Positions 7,612-16,384 of a stretch of DNA of 32,564 nt are shown piece by piece. The first letter of the stretch is position 1. Each line of letters starts with the position of its first letter. Below the pieces are notes generated by a model. That model saw only the letters and a program-made list of their open reading frames with translations, did no database searches and was not told the DNA's origin. Made by a program: the position numbers and the translations under genes. Source of the DNA: Nitrospinota bacterium (lineage in GTDB: Bacteria; Nitrospinota; Nitrospinia; Nitrospinales; Nitrospinaceae); contig JAOUPX010000023.1 of the NCBI GenBank assembly GCA_029879645.1, positions 1 to 32,564 on the forward strand, written 5' to 3'.

Positions 7612-7991
7612 GTTTTCTCCTGAAACTATATGGTGACAGCTATGCTTAAAAATTACATCCACAGTTTTTGTCAACGGATGATCCCAAATATTCGCTGGAA
7701 CTTCAAGCTTAAAAGGTGTCCCAAGGCCCCCCTATCTTCTCATGAAGATGTGGAAAAAATGTTGAAGTTGCGTGAAGATTTTGTAACAAAGTGCCTATAT
7801 CCCATTATATTTTAAATTCTCGGGAAATGATCGGTTAGCCGATATCGTTATCCACGGCTGTGGATAACTTTTTTGATTTATTTTTAAAACCTCAATGAAA
7901 TATTGTCAGGTTTGGCGAATTCCAGGGGGTCCTGCTTCCTCCTTCGGGAGCGCGTTGCGGTTGGTCGACCGTTATTTCAGGGGAGGGTGCC
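7612..7991. other. 380-base stretch without a convincing gene; holds a DnaA-box-like palindrome
   Basis: The stretch lies between two minus-strand genes. A 61-codon plus-strand ORF (7630-7815) has no ribosome-binding site and no recognisable product. The clearest element is the inverted repeat at 7847-7868 followed by a T-run. A shorter inverted repeat, TCGGTTAGCCGA, lies just before it. The stretch is AT-rich in its middle. Confidence 0.5.
7847..7874 (+). terminator. Intrinsic terminator-like hairpin that doubles as an inverted pair of DnaA-like boxes
   Basis: GTTATCCAC and GTGGATAAC form a perfect 9-base-pair stem with a GGCT loop, followed by TTTTTT on the plus strand. The right arm contains TGTGGATAA, the exact complement of the DnaA box TTATCCACA; the left arm gives TTATCCACG, one mismatch. 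No certain plus-strand gene ends here, so its role as a terminator is unexplained. Confidence 0.55.
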
Positions 7992-9431
7992 TCAGCGCCG
8001 CCAGGCGTGAAATTTCTGGATGAAATTCAGCAGGCCTGCCGGGGCATGATTTTTCTTCCAGATGCCGGCGGCGTATTTGTTGGCCTCCGCCATGGTGGGA
8101 TAAATGTGGATCGTGCCCAATATCTGGTTCAGGCCGAGTCCGTGTTTCATGGCCAGGACGTATTCAGCGATCAAGTCTCCCGCGTGGTAGCCGACTATGG
8201 TGACGCCCAGAATCTTGTCCTTGCCGGGTGGGGTCAATACCTTCACATAGCCCTTGTCCTCGCTGTCGGCGATGGCGCGGTCGAGGTCGTCGATACCATA
8301 AGTCGCCACGTCGTATGGGATACCCTGCTCCTTTGCCTCTTTTTCGTTGAGGCCGACCCGCGCGACTTCCGGATCGGTGAACGTCGCCCAGGGGATGACG
8401 CGGTAATCTACTTTGAATTTCTTGAACGGGCTGAACAGCGCGTTGACCGCACAGTACCAGGCCTGGTGCGCGGCGGTGTGGGTGAATTGATAAGGACCCG
8501 CCACGTCGCCGCAGGCGTAAATGTTCTTATGTGTGGTGGTGCGCAGGTATTGATCGACTTCCACCGTACCGCGCGGTCCCAGCTTCACGCCGATGTTTTC
8601 CAGCCCGAACCCCTTGGCATTGGCGGCGCGGCCCACCGCAACCAGCAGTTGATCGAATTCCACCCAGTCGGTGCCCCCGTCTTTTTCCACCAGCATGTAA
8701 TTTTTGCCGTCCTGCACCACCACTTCCTTGCAGGTGGATTGGATACGAACGTCAATCCCTTCGGCGATGAATTTCTGGCGCACCAGGCGGCTGGCTTCTT
8801 CGTCTTCGCGAATTAAAATATCCGGCAGCATTTCGACTACGGTCACTTCGCTTCCCAGCCGCGCGAAACATTGCGCCAGTTCGCATCCGATAGGACCGCC
8901 GCCCATCACGACCAGCCTCTCTGGCAGTTCGCGCAGGTTCCAGATCGTGTCCGTGGTCAGGTAGTCCACCTGATCGAGGCCGGGAATCGGTGGTATTGCC
9001 GGGCGCGCGCCGGTGGCGATGATGATGTTCTTCGTAGTCAGCGTTTTGCCGTTCACTTCCACCTCGTGAGGCGAGAGAATCTTTGCCGACCCGGTATAAC
9101 AATCGACACCGAGTTGGGTGTATCGTTCAATGCTGTCGTGGGGCTCCACTTTTTTGATGACGTTCTGCACGCGCTCCATCACATCGCCGAACTGAAAATC
9201 CACCTGTGCCGATTTCAGGCCGAAATCCTGCGAGCGTTTGATGTAAGAGAGGATTTTCCCGGTGCGGATCAGCGCTTTGCTGGGCACGCAACCGGTGTTC
9301 AGACAGTCGCCGCCCATCTTGTGTTTTTCGATCAGTGCGACCCTGGCTTTGACGACCGAACCGATATACGCCGAGACCAGTCCCGCTGATCCCCCGCCGA
9401 TTGCAATGATGTTGTAATCCTTCTTTGCCAT
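7992..9431 (-). CDS. Mercuric reductase-like FAD-dependent disulfide oxidoreductase
   Basis: A 479-residue class I flavoprotein disulfide reductase. FAD-binding GGGSAGLVSAY is at residues 12-22, the redox pair C43/C48 in GGDCLNTGCVPSK, the NAD(P)-binding VMGGGPIGCELAQ in the middle, IYACGDVAG before the interface domain, and HIYPTMAE (His442, Glu449) near the C-terminus. The HIYPTMAEANKYAAG ending matches the MerA-like subgroup better than dihydrolipoyl dehydrogenase. It has neither the N-terminal metal-binding domain nor the C-terminal vicinal cysteines of true mercuric reductase, so mercury reduction is unlikely; the substrate is unknown. No mer genes are present. It stands alone, with 93 bases to the MsrP-like stop upstream. 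The ribosome-binding site (AAAGG) is distant. Confidence 0.9.
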   Translation of the reverse strand: MAKKDYNIIAIGGGSAGLVSAYIGSVVKARVALIEKHKMGGDCLNTGCVPSKALIRTGKILSYIKRSQDFGLKSAQVDFQFGDVMERVQNVIKKVEPHDSIERYTQLGVDCYTGSAKILSPHEVEVNGKTLTTKNIIIATGARPAIPPIPGLDQVDYLTTDTIWNLRELPERLVVMGGGPIGCELAQCFARLGSEVTVVEMLPDILIREDEEASRLVRQKFIAEGIDVRIQSTCKEVVVQDGKNYMLVEKDGGTDWVEFDQLLVAVGRAANAKGFGLENIGVKLGPRGTVEVDQYLRTTTHKNIYACGDVAGPYQFTHTAAHQAWYCAVNALFSPFKKFKVDYRVIPWATFTDPEVARVGLNEKEAKEQGIPYDVATYGIDDLDRAIADSEDKGYVKVLTPPGKDKILGVTIVGYHAGDLIAEYVLAMKHGLGLNQILGTIHIYPTMAEANKYAAGIWKKNHAPAGLLNFIQKFHAWRR

Positions 9432-9524
9432 ACGAATAGATTAACCTTTATAATTTTTTAATCAACCATAGCAGAGATTGGTCGCACTTGCTCTCGATAC
9501 CTTACACCGCAGGAATATGATGAT

Positions 9525-10265
9525 TCAATAGTCGGTGATTTCGGCGCCGGGGATGCGGCGGGGAGTTTTACTGAAATCTAGAGGATGGTCGGTGCCGGGG
9601 AGGATGGTGCCGTCGGGCGAGTACGGGCCGATTTTGCTCCAGGTGCCGTATTGTGATTCGCTCACGTATTCGATCTTTATAATCGCCTTGGGATTTTTGT
9701 AGCCATATTTGAACGGCACGATCACGCGCAGGGGGAAGCCATGCTCATCGGACAAGGGTGCGCCATCCATTTCAGTGACCAACAGGGTGCGGGGATGGTT
9801 CAGGTCTTCCAGTGACAGATGCTCGGTATAAACGTCACCGCAGTGAAACACCACGCCGGTGACTTCCGGTTTGGGCGGGCAGAGTTTCATCAACTCGGAG
9901 AAATGAAAGCCAGTCCACTCGGCTTTAGCCGACCAGCACTCGACGCATTTCAGACGCGAGATTTGCGTGCGCGTGGGCAGGTGTTTCAATTGATCGAGTG
10001 TGAAGGTTTGGGAATTCTCGCACAGGCCGCCGACAGCCAGCGACCAGTCCTCGGCCTTGATGCGTCGGAGCGGTTTCCAGTAATTGATGTAGAACTGTTT
10101 GAAAGGTCCAGCGCGGGTTTTACCGACGAAGTCGGTGCCCGTGAAATAATCCGCCTCCGCCCGCGCCGCGCCCGGCCGCGTCCACCAGCCTTGTACGAAG
10201 GCCGCGCAGAAAGTGAGTACGCGGACCAGAAATGATCGTCTGCTTATTCCAAAGAACGTACGCAT
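9525..10265 (-). CDS. Tat-exported molybdopterin oxidoreductase, MsrP/YedY-like
   Basis: The track start at 10403 is rejected for the ATG at 10263-10265, which gives 246 residues and a twin-arginine signal (ISRRSFLVRVLTFCAAF, then a cut near ARAEA). The mature part is a sulfite-oxidase-fold molybdopterin domain. C107 in SRLKCVECWSAKAEW is the expected molybdenum ligand, and the typical YGYKNPKAIIKIEYV and GTWSKIGPYSPDG segments follow. MsrP proteins reduce methionine sulfoxide on periplasmic proteins, taking electrons from the haem membrane protein MsrQ. No MsrQ gene is in the window. The start overlaps the end of the FGE-like gene by 22 bases, implying coupled translation. It could also be a related sulfoxide or other periplasmic oxidoreductase. 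Confidence 0.85.
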   Translation of the reverse strand: MRTFFGISRRSFLVRVLTFCAAFVQGWWTRPGAARAEADYFTGTDFVGKTRAGPFKQFYINYWKPLRRIKAEDWSLAVGGLCENSQTFTLDQLKHLPTRTQISRLKCVECWSAKAEWTGFHFSELMKLCPPKPEVTGVVFHCGDVYTEHLSLEDLNHPRTLLVTEMDGAPLSDEHGFPLRVIVPFKYGYKNPKAIIKIEYVSESQYGTWSKIGPYSPDGTILPGTDHPLDFSKTPRRIPGAEITDY

Positions 10266-10897
10266 CGGAATCCCAGAAAGCTGAGCCGTTCCCCCGGCGG
10301 GATCGCGGTCTTTTCGTAAGCCTTGCTGTAGTCGAAATCGAGGTGCAGGTTCCACAAACCGCCGCGAATGATTTTGCTTTCGCCCTGGGCGTCGCCGGTC
10401 CATTCCCAGACCGATCCTGCCATATCGTGGATGCCGTAGGATGACACATCCTGCTTATTCGAGCCTGAATTTTTTTTAACCACACCGGAGTAAAACGGGT
10501 GCGGCCGTTTTCTCGGCTTGTAGTCGCCCCATGGATAGTTAAAGCCGTTTTCACCCCGCGCCGCTTTTTCCCATTCCGGATCCGTGGGCAGGCGGCCTCC
10601 GATTTTTGCGCAGTACTCACTGGCCTGGTGCCAGGTGACTTTCGTCACCGGATGGCGAGCCGCGCCTTTGCGGAATCGATGATTGGGAAACTGCTGTTGA
10701 AATTCCTCGTTGGTGACTTCGTTCTGGTCGATCAGGAAAGGTTTGAGAAACAAGCGCCGTTCGGGACCGTGGGGCGGCTTACTTCCCTTTCCCATGGTGA
10801 ACGGTCCCTCCGGAATCATCACCATCGAAGCGGCGGCGTTTATTGGAAGGAACAGGTACAACAGTATGGAAATGTAAACTATCCGATTAAGAATCAT
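10244..10897 (-). CDS. Exported FGE-sulfatase (SUMF1)-domain protein
   Basis: This 217-residue protein has an N-terminal signal peptide (MILNRIVYISILLYLFLPINAAAS) and then a complete formylglycine-generating-enzyme-like domain. Family landmarks are MVMIPEGPFTMG, IDQNEVTNEEF, GGRLPTDPEWEKAARG, YPWGD, GIHDMAGSVWEWTGD, IIRGGLW and LSFLGFRCVRS. The two cysteines that bind copper and form the active site in true FGE lie just after the RGGS element; here that segment (RGGLWNLHLDFDYSK) has none, so enzymatic formylglycine formation is unlikely. It probably binds a partner or ligand. Its 3' end overlaps the MsrP-like gene by 22 bases, suggesting joint periplasmic work. The ribosome-binding site is poor. 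Confidence 0.88.
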   Translation of the reverse strand: MILNRIVYISILLYLFLPINAAASMVMIPEGPFTMGKGSKPPHGPERRLFLKPFLIDQNEVTNEEFQQQFPNHRFRKGAARHPVTKVTWHQASEYCAKIGGRLPTDPEWEKAARGENGFNYPWGDYKPRKRPHPFYSGVVKKNSGSNKQDVSSYGIHDMAGSVWEWTGDAQGESKIIRGGLWNLHLDFDYSKAYEKTAIPPGERLSFLGFRCVRSLE

Positions 10898-11052
10898 AAT
10901 AGAAAGCTTACCAATATTCGGAAGGGGGGATCAAGTCCCTATCAAAACAGTCTGATAAACCCTTTGGTAGAGGGGCGATCAATTGGATGATATCTTAATG
11001 ATTTTAATTTTAAATATGGAAAGACGGTTTCTAATACTTTGGGGTGATTTGT

Positions 11053-12609
11053 CTATTCCCACTCGATGGTGCCGGGGGGTTTGGAGCTGATGTCGTAGAC
11101 GACGCGGTTGACGCCTTTGACTTCGTTGATGATGCGGTTGGAAATTCTACCCAGCAGGTCGTAGGGCAGGGGCACCCAGTCGGCGGTCATGCCGTCGGTG
11201 CTGGTCACTGCGCGTAGGGCGACAACGTTTTCATACGTGCGGGCGTCACCCATCACGCCTACGGTTTTAACCGGCAGGAGCACTCCGAACGACTGCCAGA
11301 TTTTCTTGTACAGTCCCGCCGCCTTGATTTCTTCCAGAATAATTTTATCCGCCTCCTGCACTATGATGATCCGTTCCGGCGTCACGTCGTCGATGATGCG
11401 GATGGCCAGTCCCGGTCCGGGAAACGGTTGGCGAGAAATGATCTCGTCGGGCATTCCCATTTCGCGTCCCAGAGCGCGTACCTCGTCCTTGAACAATTCG
11501 CGGAGCGGTTCCACCAGTTCCATTTTCATATCTTCCGGCAGACCACCGACGTTGTGATGGGATTTGATCACCGCCGAGGGTCCTTTGAAGGAAACCGACT
11601 CGATCACATCCGGGTACAGGGTGCCCTGCGCGAGGAACTTGAAGTCGCCCGCCTTTTTCGCTTCCTCCTCGAACACGTGGATAAATGTATTGCCGATGAT
11701 TTTGCGTTTCTGTTCGGGATCGGTCACGCCCTTCAGTTTATCCAGGAATCGCTCTGACGCGTCGACGACTTTCAAGTTCATCTGAAAGTGTTCGCGAAAT
11801 GTTTCTTCAACTTTCAGGCGTTCCCCGAAGCGCAATAAACCGTTGTCGATGAAGATACAGATCAGCCGGTCGCCGATGGCCTTGTGCAGAAGCACGGCGA
11901 CGACGGAGGAATCGACCCCGCCGCTCAGCCCCAGCAGGACCTTTCCGTTTCCTACCTGATCCTGGATATTTTTAATCGCGTAGTCGGCGAACGACTCCAC
12001 CTTCCACAGCGGTTTGCATTTGCAGATATTGAACAGGAAATTCCGGATGATTTTGATTCCTTCCTGCGTGTGAACCACTTCCGGATGAAACTGCAGGCCG
12101 TAAATTTTATCAATGGAGTTTTCCATTGCCGCAACCGGGGAGTTGTCAGTGAACGCGGTGGTCTTGAATCCTTTCGGAAGTTTCGCAATGCGGTCGCCAT
12201 GGCTCATCCACACCACCGATTTACTGTGCACGTCCTTGAAGAGATGGGAGAATGTTTTCACCATTAACTCGGCGCGGCCGAATTCGCGTTCCTTAGCCGG
12301 ATTGACTTCTCCTTCCAAAAGGTGTGTGATCAACTGCATTCCGTAGCAGATTCCCAGTACCGGTACCCCCAATTGGAAGATTTTAGGGTCGACCAGCGGC
12401 GAATCGTCTTCCATCACGCTGGCGGGTCCGCCGGACAGGATGATGCCTTTAGGTCCGAAAGCCTCAATCGTCTGGAAATCGACCGTGCAGGGATGGATTT
12501 CGCAGTACACCTCGCATTCGCGCACTTTGCGGGCGATGTTCTGCGTATACTGCGATCCGAAATCAAGGATCAGGACTTTTTGCTCGTGGATATCGTTCGT
12601 GGTGGTCAT
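11053..12609 (-). CDS. guaA: GMP synthase (glutamine-hydrolysing)
   Basis: A 518-residue enzyme that converts XMP, ATP and glutamine to GMP, the last step of guanine nucleotide synthesis in the cytoplasm. The class I glutaminase domain has the nucleophile C88 in VLGICYGMQ and the H175/E177 pair in LQFHPEVVH. The ATP pyrophosphatase P-loop LSGGVDSS is at about 228-235, and the dimerisation domain ends in the family-typical [10 protein letters not shown]. Length is normal for the family. It lies 161 bases downstream of guaB on the same strand, with a repeat/terminator-like element between them. There is no strong ribosome-binding site. Confidence 0.98.
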   Translation of the reverse strand: MTTTNDIHEQKVLILDFGSQYTQNIARKVRECEVYCEIHPCTVDFQTIEAFGPKGIILSGGPASVMEDDSPLVDPKIFQLGVPVLGICYGMQLITHLLEGEVNPAKEREFGRAELMVKTFSHLFKDVHSKSVVWMSHGDRIAKLPKGFKTTAFTDNSPVAAMENSIDKIYGLQFHPEVVHTQEGIKIIRNFLFNICKCKPLWKVESFADYAIKNIQDQVGNGKVLLGLSGGVDSSVVAVLLHKAIGDRLICIFIDNGLLRFGERLKVEETFREHFQMNLKVVDASERFLDKLKGVTDPEQKRKIIGNTFIHVFEEEAKKAGDFKFLAQGTLYPDVIESVSFKGPSAVIKSHHNVGGLPEDMKMELVEPLRELFKDEVRALGREMGMPDEIISRQPFPGPGLAIRIIDDVTPERIIIVQEADKIILEEIKAAGLYKKIWQSFGVLLPVKTVGVMGDARTYENVVALRAVTSTDGMTADWVPLPYDLLGRISNRIINEVKGVNRVVYDISSKPPGTIEWE

Positions 12610-12670
12610 AGGAAAATTATTTTTCTGTTAAATTAAAGCAATTCTGCAGGTTTGTTTGAGGACGAGAAGA

Positions 12671-12710
12671 AAATAAAAAAAGAGATCCTTCATCTCGTTC
12701 AGGATGACAT
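12671..12710 (-). repeat. Palindromic intergenic repeat with terminator-like hairpin between guaB and guaA
   Basis: On the minus strand the sequence reads GTCATCCTGAACGAGATGAAGG, then ATCTC and TTTTTTTATTT. GAGAT-GAAGG-ATCTC forms a short stem followed by seven T residues, as an intrinsic terminator would. The wider sequence resembles the dispersed GTCATYCTGAGCGAAGCGAAGRATCTC-type palindromic repeat found between genes in many bacteria. Here it could reduce guaA expression relative to guaB. Only one copy was seen in this window. Confidence 0.5.
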
Positions 12711-12770
12711 GGCGATGATTACCTTGCAGACGCCTGAACGTTTCAGCGAAATTGGCCCTGCGCCCGGCAG

Positions 12771-14234
12771 TTATTCGATATTGTAATTAGGAGCTTCCTT
12801 GGTCACGATCACGTCATGCACGTGGCTTTCTCTCAGGCCGGACGGTGTAATTTTGATGAACTGAGCCTTGGTACGCAGTTCCTGAATATTTTCGCATCCG
12901 CAATAACCCATGCCGGCCCGCAGTCCTCCCAACAGCTGGTGCACGGTGAACTCCACCGATCCCCGGTAAGGAATGCGTGCCTCGACGCCTTCGGGAACCA
13001 GTTTGCTTTCGTTCAGGCCCCGTTCCTGAAAATAACGGTCGCTACTGCCGTCGGACATGGCCCCGATCGAGCCCATGCCGCGATACTCTTTATAGCTTCG
13101 GCCCTGATACAGAATTTTTTCTCCCGGACTTTCCTCGGTTCCAGCGAATAGAGAACCGATCATCACGCTCGACGCTCCGGCGGCGATGGCCTTGGTGATA
13201 TCTCCCGAATGACGAATACCGCCGTCTGAAATGATGGGGATGCCCTTGGCTTCCGCGGCCGCGACGCATTTTTTTACAGCCGTGATCTGTGGAACACCCA
13301 CACCGGAGACCACCCGCGTGGTGCAGATCGATCCCGGACCGATACCGACTTTCACCGCGTCGGCCCCGGCTTTGATCAGGGCGGTGGTCCCCTCAGCGGT
13401 GGCGACATTGCCGCCGATCAGTTGCAGTTTCGGGAACGCCTTTTTAATTTCTTTGATGGTTTTCAGTACTTTTTCCGAATGGCCGTGGGCGCTGTCGATT
13501 ACCAGAACGTCCAGCCCCACCTCAACCATATCCCCGATGTGGTCCATATAACCGGAAGAAACACCCAGCGCCGCGCCTACCAGCAGTCGGCCTTTATCGT
13601 CCTTGGCAGAATTCGGGTACTCGGTCGATTTCAAAATATCCTTGAGGGTGAGCAAACCTTTCAAATTGCCTTTGCCATCAACGATCGGCAGCTTTTCGAT
13701 ACGGTGATCGTGAAGCAGTTTTTTGGATTGATCGAGGGAAATACCTTCCTTGATGGTGACCAGTTTATCTTTGGTCATCAGCGTGGACAGTTTTTTGGTC
13801 TTCTGGGTTTCAAAACGGATATCCCGGTTGGTGAGAATGCCCACCAGTTTTTTGCCCTGGGTAATCGGGATGCCGGTGATGTTGTATTTATCCATAATCT
13901 CCAGGGCTTCTCCCAATGTCTGGTCCGGCTGCAGGGTGATGGGGTCGTCAATGACCACACTGACGGCGCGCTTGACGCGGTCAATCATCTTGCGTTGTTG
14001 ATTGGGAGTCAGATTGCGGTGGATGATGCCAATGCCGCCCTCTTGCGCCAGAGCGATTGCCATGCCGGCTTCGGTAACCGTGTCCATGGGAGCGCTCAGC
14101 AGGGGACAGTTCAATAGAATATTTTTAGTCAGCCGGGTGGACAGGTCTACATCTGCTGGAAGTACCTTGGAATAGGCCGGCAAAAGGAGTACGTCATCAA
14201 ATGTGAGATAGGTTTCTGGTTCTTTCGTTGTCAT
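12771..14234 (-). CDS. guaB: Inosine-5'-monophosphate dehydrogenase
   Basis: IMP dehydrogenase oxidises IMP to XMP with NAD+, the first committed step to GMP. The ATG at 14232-14234 ([19 protein letters not shown]) is preferred to the track start at 14315 because it gives 487 residues, the usual length, and starts at the conserved N-terminus. Two CBS domains occupy about residues 95-205 and are inserted in the TIM barrel. The catalytic loop [14 protein letters not shown] places the nucleophile at C304, and [17 protein letters not shown] and the mobile-flap region with [11 protein letters not shown] follow. guaA lies downstream on the same strand. Neither possible start has a good ribosome-binding site. 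Confidence 0.97.
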   Translation of the reverse strand: MTTKEPETYLTFDDVLLLPAYSKVLPADVDLSTRLTKNILLNCPLLSAPMDTVTEAGMAIALAQEGGIGIIHRNLTPNQQRKMIDRVKRAVSVVIDDPITLQPDQTLGEALEIMDKYNITGIPITQGKKLVGILTNRDIRFETQKTKKLSTLMTKDKLVTIKEGISLDQSKKLLHDHRIEKLPIVDGKGNLKGLLTLKDILKSTEYPNSAKDDKGRLLVGAALGVSSGYMDHIGDMVEVGLDVLVIDSAHGHSEKVLKTIKEIKKAFPKLQLIGGNVATAEGTTALIKAGADAVKVGIGPGSICTTRVVSGVGVPQITAVKKCVAAAEAKGIPIISDGGIRHSGDITKAIAAGASSVMIGSLFAGTEESPGEKILYQGRSYKEYRGMGSIGAMSDGSSDRYFQERGLNESKLVPEGVEARIPYRGSVEFTVHQLLGGLRAGMGYCGCENIQELRTKAQFIKITPSGLRESHVHDVIVTKEAPNYNIE

Positions 14235-14531
14235 GGATGTGTGGGAAGGAGGGGCGAATCCGGTACAAACCGTCCGCGCCGGTTCACAAAAAGTAATCTT
14301 ATCACGCCTCTTCATTCGTTTACATATTATTTTTTTTGTCTCCTGCTCCAGGGGGAATATTCAGGCTTTTATCCCCTCCGGGAAGCTTTTCTCATGGGAA
14401 AGACCAGGGGGCGATGGGTCGAGCGTTATTCTGGCGCGGCTAAGGGAGCCGATATCATCGAGTTTTATCAGTGGGCATCCGGGGTTAATTTTGAGTCCAG
14501 AGTATCGCAGGGATGTGTTAACCTGACAATT

Positions 14532-15977
14532 ATGAAGATAAAACGTTTGTTCGCCATTTTAGTGATTGGAGTATCCCTGCTTTGGGCCGGTGGGGTTTTC
14601 GCGGTGCCGATTACGGATTCGGACGATTGGTCCGGGACCTATTTCAACGGCAGTAAGATAGGGTTCAACCATGCCGGGGTCAAGGTGCGAAAGGGCAGGG
14701 TCGACGTCCATACCAAAATGTATTTCCGGCTGCAATCAGGCGAGGACGACCAATCCACGATATTGACCCAGGACACCACGCTGACTCCGGATTTGCGCCT
14801 TAAAGATTTTGTGATGCTCCAGGAAATCATGGGCAAACGGCAGGAAATTACCGGGCGCGTTCAAGGAAACCAACTGATTCTGGAGATCAGCGGTCGCGGT
14901 TTCCACAAACAGCAGACGCTGGATTTCCCGGCGGACACCTATCCCTCCTCAACCGTCTGGCTCAATATCATGAAAGAAGGATTTGAAGTCGGCAAGAAGG
15001 GCAAGTTCAACCTGTTCATTGAGGCGTTTCGGATGGTCATGCCCATGACCTATGAGATTTTGAGAAAAGAGACGATCAAGTTTGACGGGAAAAACGTAGA
15101 CACCTACGTGGTTCAGCAAAAGTTTGTTGGAATGACCACCACCCTGTGGGCCAATGCAGAGGGCGATGTGTATCGTGAACTTTCGCTCAATGGATTCGAG
15201 TCGGTCAAGGAAACAAAAGAGGTGGCGACCCGGCTGGGAGACAAGCCGATGTCGGTCAGCAGTTTTATTACCCTCAGCCTGGTCACTATCAAGAAACCCA
15301 TCGCCTCGCCGGACGATCAGGGAAGGCTGAAGCTGAAACTGATCAATGTGCATGGACCCGAATCCATCCCGCAGGACCACCGGCAAAAGGTCCTTAAAAC
15401 CGAGAAAAATGGCGAGGAGTCCTATACCACCACCCTGTTGATTCAACGGGAATCCAAGGCGCCGATCAAGAGGATGTCTCTGCCGATTTCCACCAAGGGG
15501 TATGAAGAATATCTGCAAGATGCCCCTGAGATCCAGGTTCAGCATCCTTTAATTCGTACTCTGGCGAAGGACCTGGTGGAAGGCGAAACAGATGCCTGGC
15601 AGGCGGCCAAGGTCATCAGTACCTGGGTCCATGACAACCTCGATAAGGTACTTGTGGATTCATTCACTGCACTGGATGCCCTGCATGACCGGCGCGGCGA
15701 ATGCCAGTCCCACACCAATCTGTTCACCGCGCTGGCCCGGGCTGCGGGAATACCTACCAAGGTTGTCAATGGCTTGGTGTACTCGCGCGAATTTAAAGGA
15801 TTTCTTTATCACGCCTGGCCCGAAGTCTGGGTTGGCGAATGGCGTGCTTTGGACCCCACCCTGGGGCAGCACCACGTCGATGCCACCCACATCAAGCTTT
15901 CAGAGGGAAATTATGAGGGCGCTTTGAAGCTGATGGAATTCATCGGTCAGGTCAATATTGAGCTGTTAGAGCAGTAA
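14532..15977 (+). CDS. Exported transglutaminase-like (papain-fold) protein
   Basis: The track ORF opens at 14241, but the ATG at 14532 begins a clear signal peptide (MKIKRLFAILVIGVSLLWAGGVFA) and gives 481 residues. The first 300 residues or so are beta-rich with no recognised family (DDWSGTYFNGSKIGF and onward). A transglutaminase-core domain follows, with a full triad: C391 in RRGECQSHTNLFTALARAAGIPT, H427 in YHAWPEVW and D441 in ALDPTLGQHH. Bacterial members act as periplasmic proteases or peptide-modifying enzymes, and the true substrate is rarely known. It diverges from guaB and is followed by the long nrdJ regulatory region, so it appears to be a single-gene unit. The ribosome-binding site is weak. 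Confidence 0.88.
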   Translation: MKIKRLFAILVIGVSLLWAGGVFAVPITDSDDWSGTYFNGSKIGFNHAGVKVRKGRVDVHTKMYFRLQSGEDDQSTILTQDTTLTPDLRLKDFVMLQEIMGKRQEITGRVQGNQLILEISGRGFHKQQTLDFPADTYPSSTVWLNIMKEGFEVGKKGKFNLFIEAFRMVMPMTYEILRKETIKFDGKNVDTYVVQQKFVGMTTTLWANAEGDVYRELSLNGFESVKETKEVATRLGDKPMSVSSFITLSLVTIKKPIASPDDQGRLKLKLINVHGPESIPQDHRQKVLKTEKNGEESYTTTLLIQRESKAPIKRMSLPISTKGYEEYLQDAPEIQVQHPLIRTLAKDLVEGETDAWQAAKVISTWVHDNLDKVLVDSFTALDALHDRRGECQSHTNLFTALARAAGIPTKVVNGLVYSREFKGFLYHAWPEVWVGEWRALDPTLGQHHVDATHIKLSEGNYEGALKLMEFIGQVNIELLEQ

Positions 15978-16330
15978 AATTCCTACAAATCCTGAGAATT
16001 TCTTTCCTTTTCCAAGTTTCTGATAACCAAACGTTTATTTTCCCGCCAAATTTGTCCACAGGCTTCCAAGGCTTGTTTTAGGGGTTTTAAAAGGGGCACA
16101 GGTGTATTCTCCCAATCTTTTGGGGGATTAAAGGGCAAGCAGGCCTATCAACCCTGTTTTATGGGCCAAAAATGATTGACACCCTTTTACGGCCTCATTT
16201 TTCCTGTGAATTGCGCCCCTCCCGCGGGATATCTTATTTTTCCTATCTATCAGATTTAAAAGGGGTTGTTTTGTAACTCCTTATAACCAAACGGATTGAA
16301 AAATTGAAAAATAATTTAGAGAGAAACCGG

Positions 16331-16358
16331 TTGACAACCCTATATATGGTGCTATTGT
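16331..16358 (+). promoter_or_regulatory. nrdJ promoter
   Basis: A perfect -35 TTGACA (16331-16336), a 16-base spacer and a -10 TATTGT (16353-16358, 4 of 6). Transcription should begin near 16365, leaving a leader of about 170 bases. The spacer is exactly the upstream NrdR box. Confidence 0.75.
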
Positions 16359-16384
16359 GGACTGCCAGCTACTAGATGTAGTGA
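16337..16384 (+). promoter_or_regulatory. Tandem NrdR boxes over the nrdJ promoter
   Basis: Two 16-base sites, ACCCTATATATGGTGC (16337-16352) and CTACTAGATGTAGTGA (16369-16384), each match most of the NrdR consensus acaCwAtATaTwGtgt. Their starts are 32 bases apart, close to three helical turns, which is the usual spacing of NrdR box pairs. The first fills the promoter spacer and the second covers the start of transcription, as expected for repression by the ATP/dATP-sensing regulator NrdR. Confidence 0.8.

Noticed and set aside
7630-7815. 61-codon plus-strand ORF ending 31 bases before a terminator-like hairpin
   Set aside because: There is no ribosome-binding site and no recognisable product, and its 5' end runs into the leader of the gene on the other strand. 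The terminator position is suggestive but not enough.
16109-16126. TCCCAA-TCTT-TTGGGGGA hairpin as terminator of the transglutaminase gene
   Set aside because: The stem is short, more than 130 bases after the stop, and has no T-run.
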